From positions 26,653,299-26,717,298 of the forward strand of contig JAJEKV010000002.1 in NCBI GenBank assembly GCA_021234155.1: 64,000 bases of DNA, in the 5' to 3' direction. The DNA comes from Isoetes taiwanensis (Eukaryota; Streptophyta; Lycopodiopsida; Isoetales; Isoetaceae). Below the pieces are notes generated by a model. It made no database searches, was not told the origin of the DNA, and saw nothing but the letters and a program-made list of their open reading frames with translations. Below, one piece after another: positions 63,491-64,000 of this stretch. Both the position numbers and the translations under genes were made by a program. The stretch's first letter is position 1. Each line of letters opens with the position of its first letter.

Positions 63491-64000
63491 TTTTTTTTTT
63501 TTTGCCTTCATCACACCAAAACTTGCAATGGTGTAAAACAGCAATCTCAACCATTATCCAAGGGAAAAAAATACAGAAATAGAGCATGCAGGAGAGGGAA
63601 CGTCCAGGTCGCAACGACCTCACTCAGCAGCAATCAGAAGCCAGAACCCTCATTCCCTTTTGCAAGCATGCAACACATGATTCTGCTTCAAGAGGGCGGT
63701 TGAACACCTGCAACAAAATTGGCGTTGTGCAGATTTTATGGGAGCCAGGAATCCCCTAACAACAGAACATGGCTTGGAGGGTTTAAACCTCCAGGCCAAA
63801 CCGGCCTCGCCAGAAGCCATAAGAAAAAATAAAACCATGCCAATCTCAAAGCTAGCAGCATCCACCCACATCACAAATCTTGCTCCAAAGCTCTTTTTCC
63901 TACTTTCTCCTGCCCCTTTAGACTCATGCTTCAATCCCTGAGCATCCAAGCTATGGATGCATCGCTTCTCTTCTCTATCCCTGCAAACTCCACAGACAAA
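63491..64000. other. Right end of block C, no gene seen
   Basis: Resumes the block A homology (17,958-18,490) after the LINE. Short frames on both strands are not supported by motifs. The T-arm-like motif of block A is degraded here (about 63,776). Confidence 0.6.

Larger units (their letters stand above)
50186..64000. repeat. Segmental duplication, block C (partner of block A)
   Basis: It has the same order and strand as block A. It contains a nested partial duplication: 50,186-51,625 (C1) and 53,198 onward (C2) both cover the segment matching A 9,600-11,600, separated by hairpin-element and SINE-like sequence. Homology to A still holds at the window edge. Confidence 0.95.

Overview
This window is nuclear plant DNA dominated by nested and fragmented transposable elements. 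Evidence for a land plant: a degraded chloroplast-type stearoyl-ACP desaturase, pentatricopeptide (PPR) fragments, an exon pair resembling the plant CUE-domain ASCC2 homologue, a copia pol remnant, plant L1-like LINEs with an RT zinc-binding tail, and an LTR element whose primer site matches initiator tRNA-Met. An endonuclease-deficient Penelope-like RT fits a seed-free plant (fern, lycophyte) or a gymnosperm better than a typical angiosperm, but this is inference. I see no intact single-copy gene. The nearest to intact is a La-motif (LARP-like) reading frame.

Layout. 1-3.2 kb: AT-rich DNA with a short ASCC2-like gene remnant (+). 3.2-4.3 kb: copia pol 3' end (-). 6.1-8.15 kb: broken Penelope-like RT (-). 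8.73-18.49 kb (block A): desaturase pseudogene (-), LARP copy A (+) and a 5'-truncated LINE. 18.65-19.2 kb: a solo LTR with 5-bp target duplication. 20.9-22.0 kb: a third, 5'-truncated LARP copy that ends exactly at a Helitron 3' terminus. 22.6 and 26.4 kb: PPR fragments. 27.4-39.1 kb: flank F and a 5' LTR interrupted by an 8.6-kb Helitron, which itself carries a two-ORF LINE split by a small inverted-repeat element. 39.1-45.0 kb: ORF-poor retroelement interior, then a CTAT microsatellite. 45.0-48.03 kb: a second copy of flank F and an LTR without the Helitron. 50.19-64 kb (block C): a second copy of block A, with its own hairpin-headed elements, LARP copy C and a 4.8-kb LINE with a 17-bp target duplication.

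The paralogous blocks act as mutual controls. Each insertion in one block has an empty site in the other, so several element boundaries can be read to the base: the Helitron at 29,036-37,629, the LINEs at 15,218-17,757 and 58,688-63,473, and a hairpin-headed element at 56,320-56,963. The genes do not form a pathway. The window records repeated duplication, insertion and decay. The most unusual items are the hairpin-headed element family, the Penelope-like RT, and the Helitron family with one full-length and one partial member.
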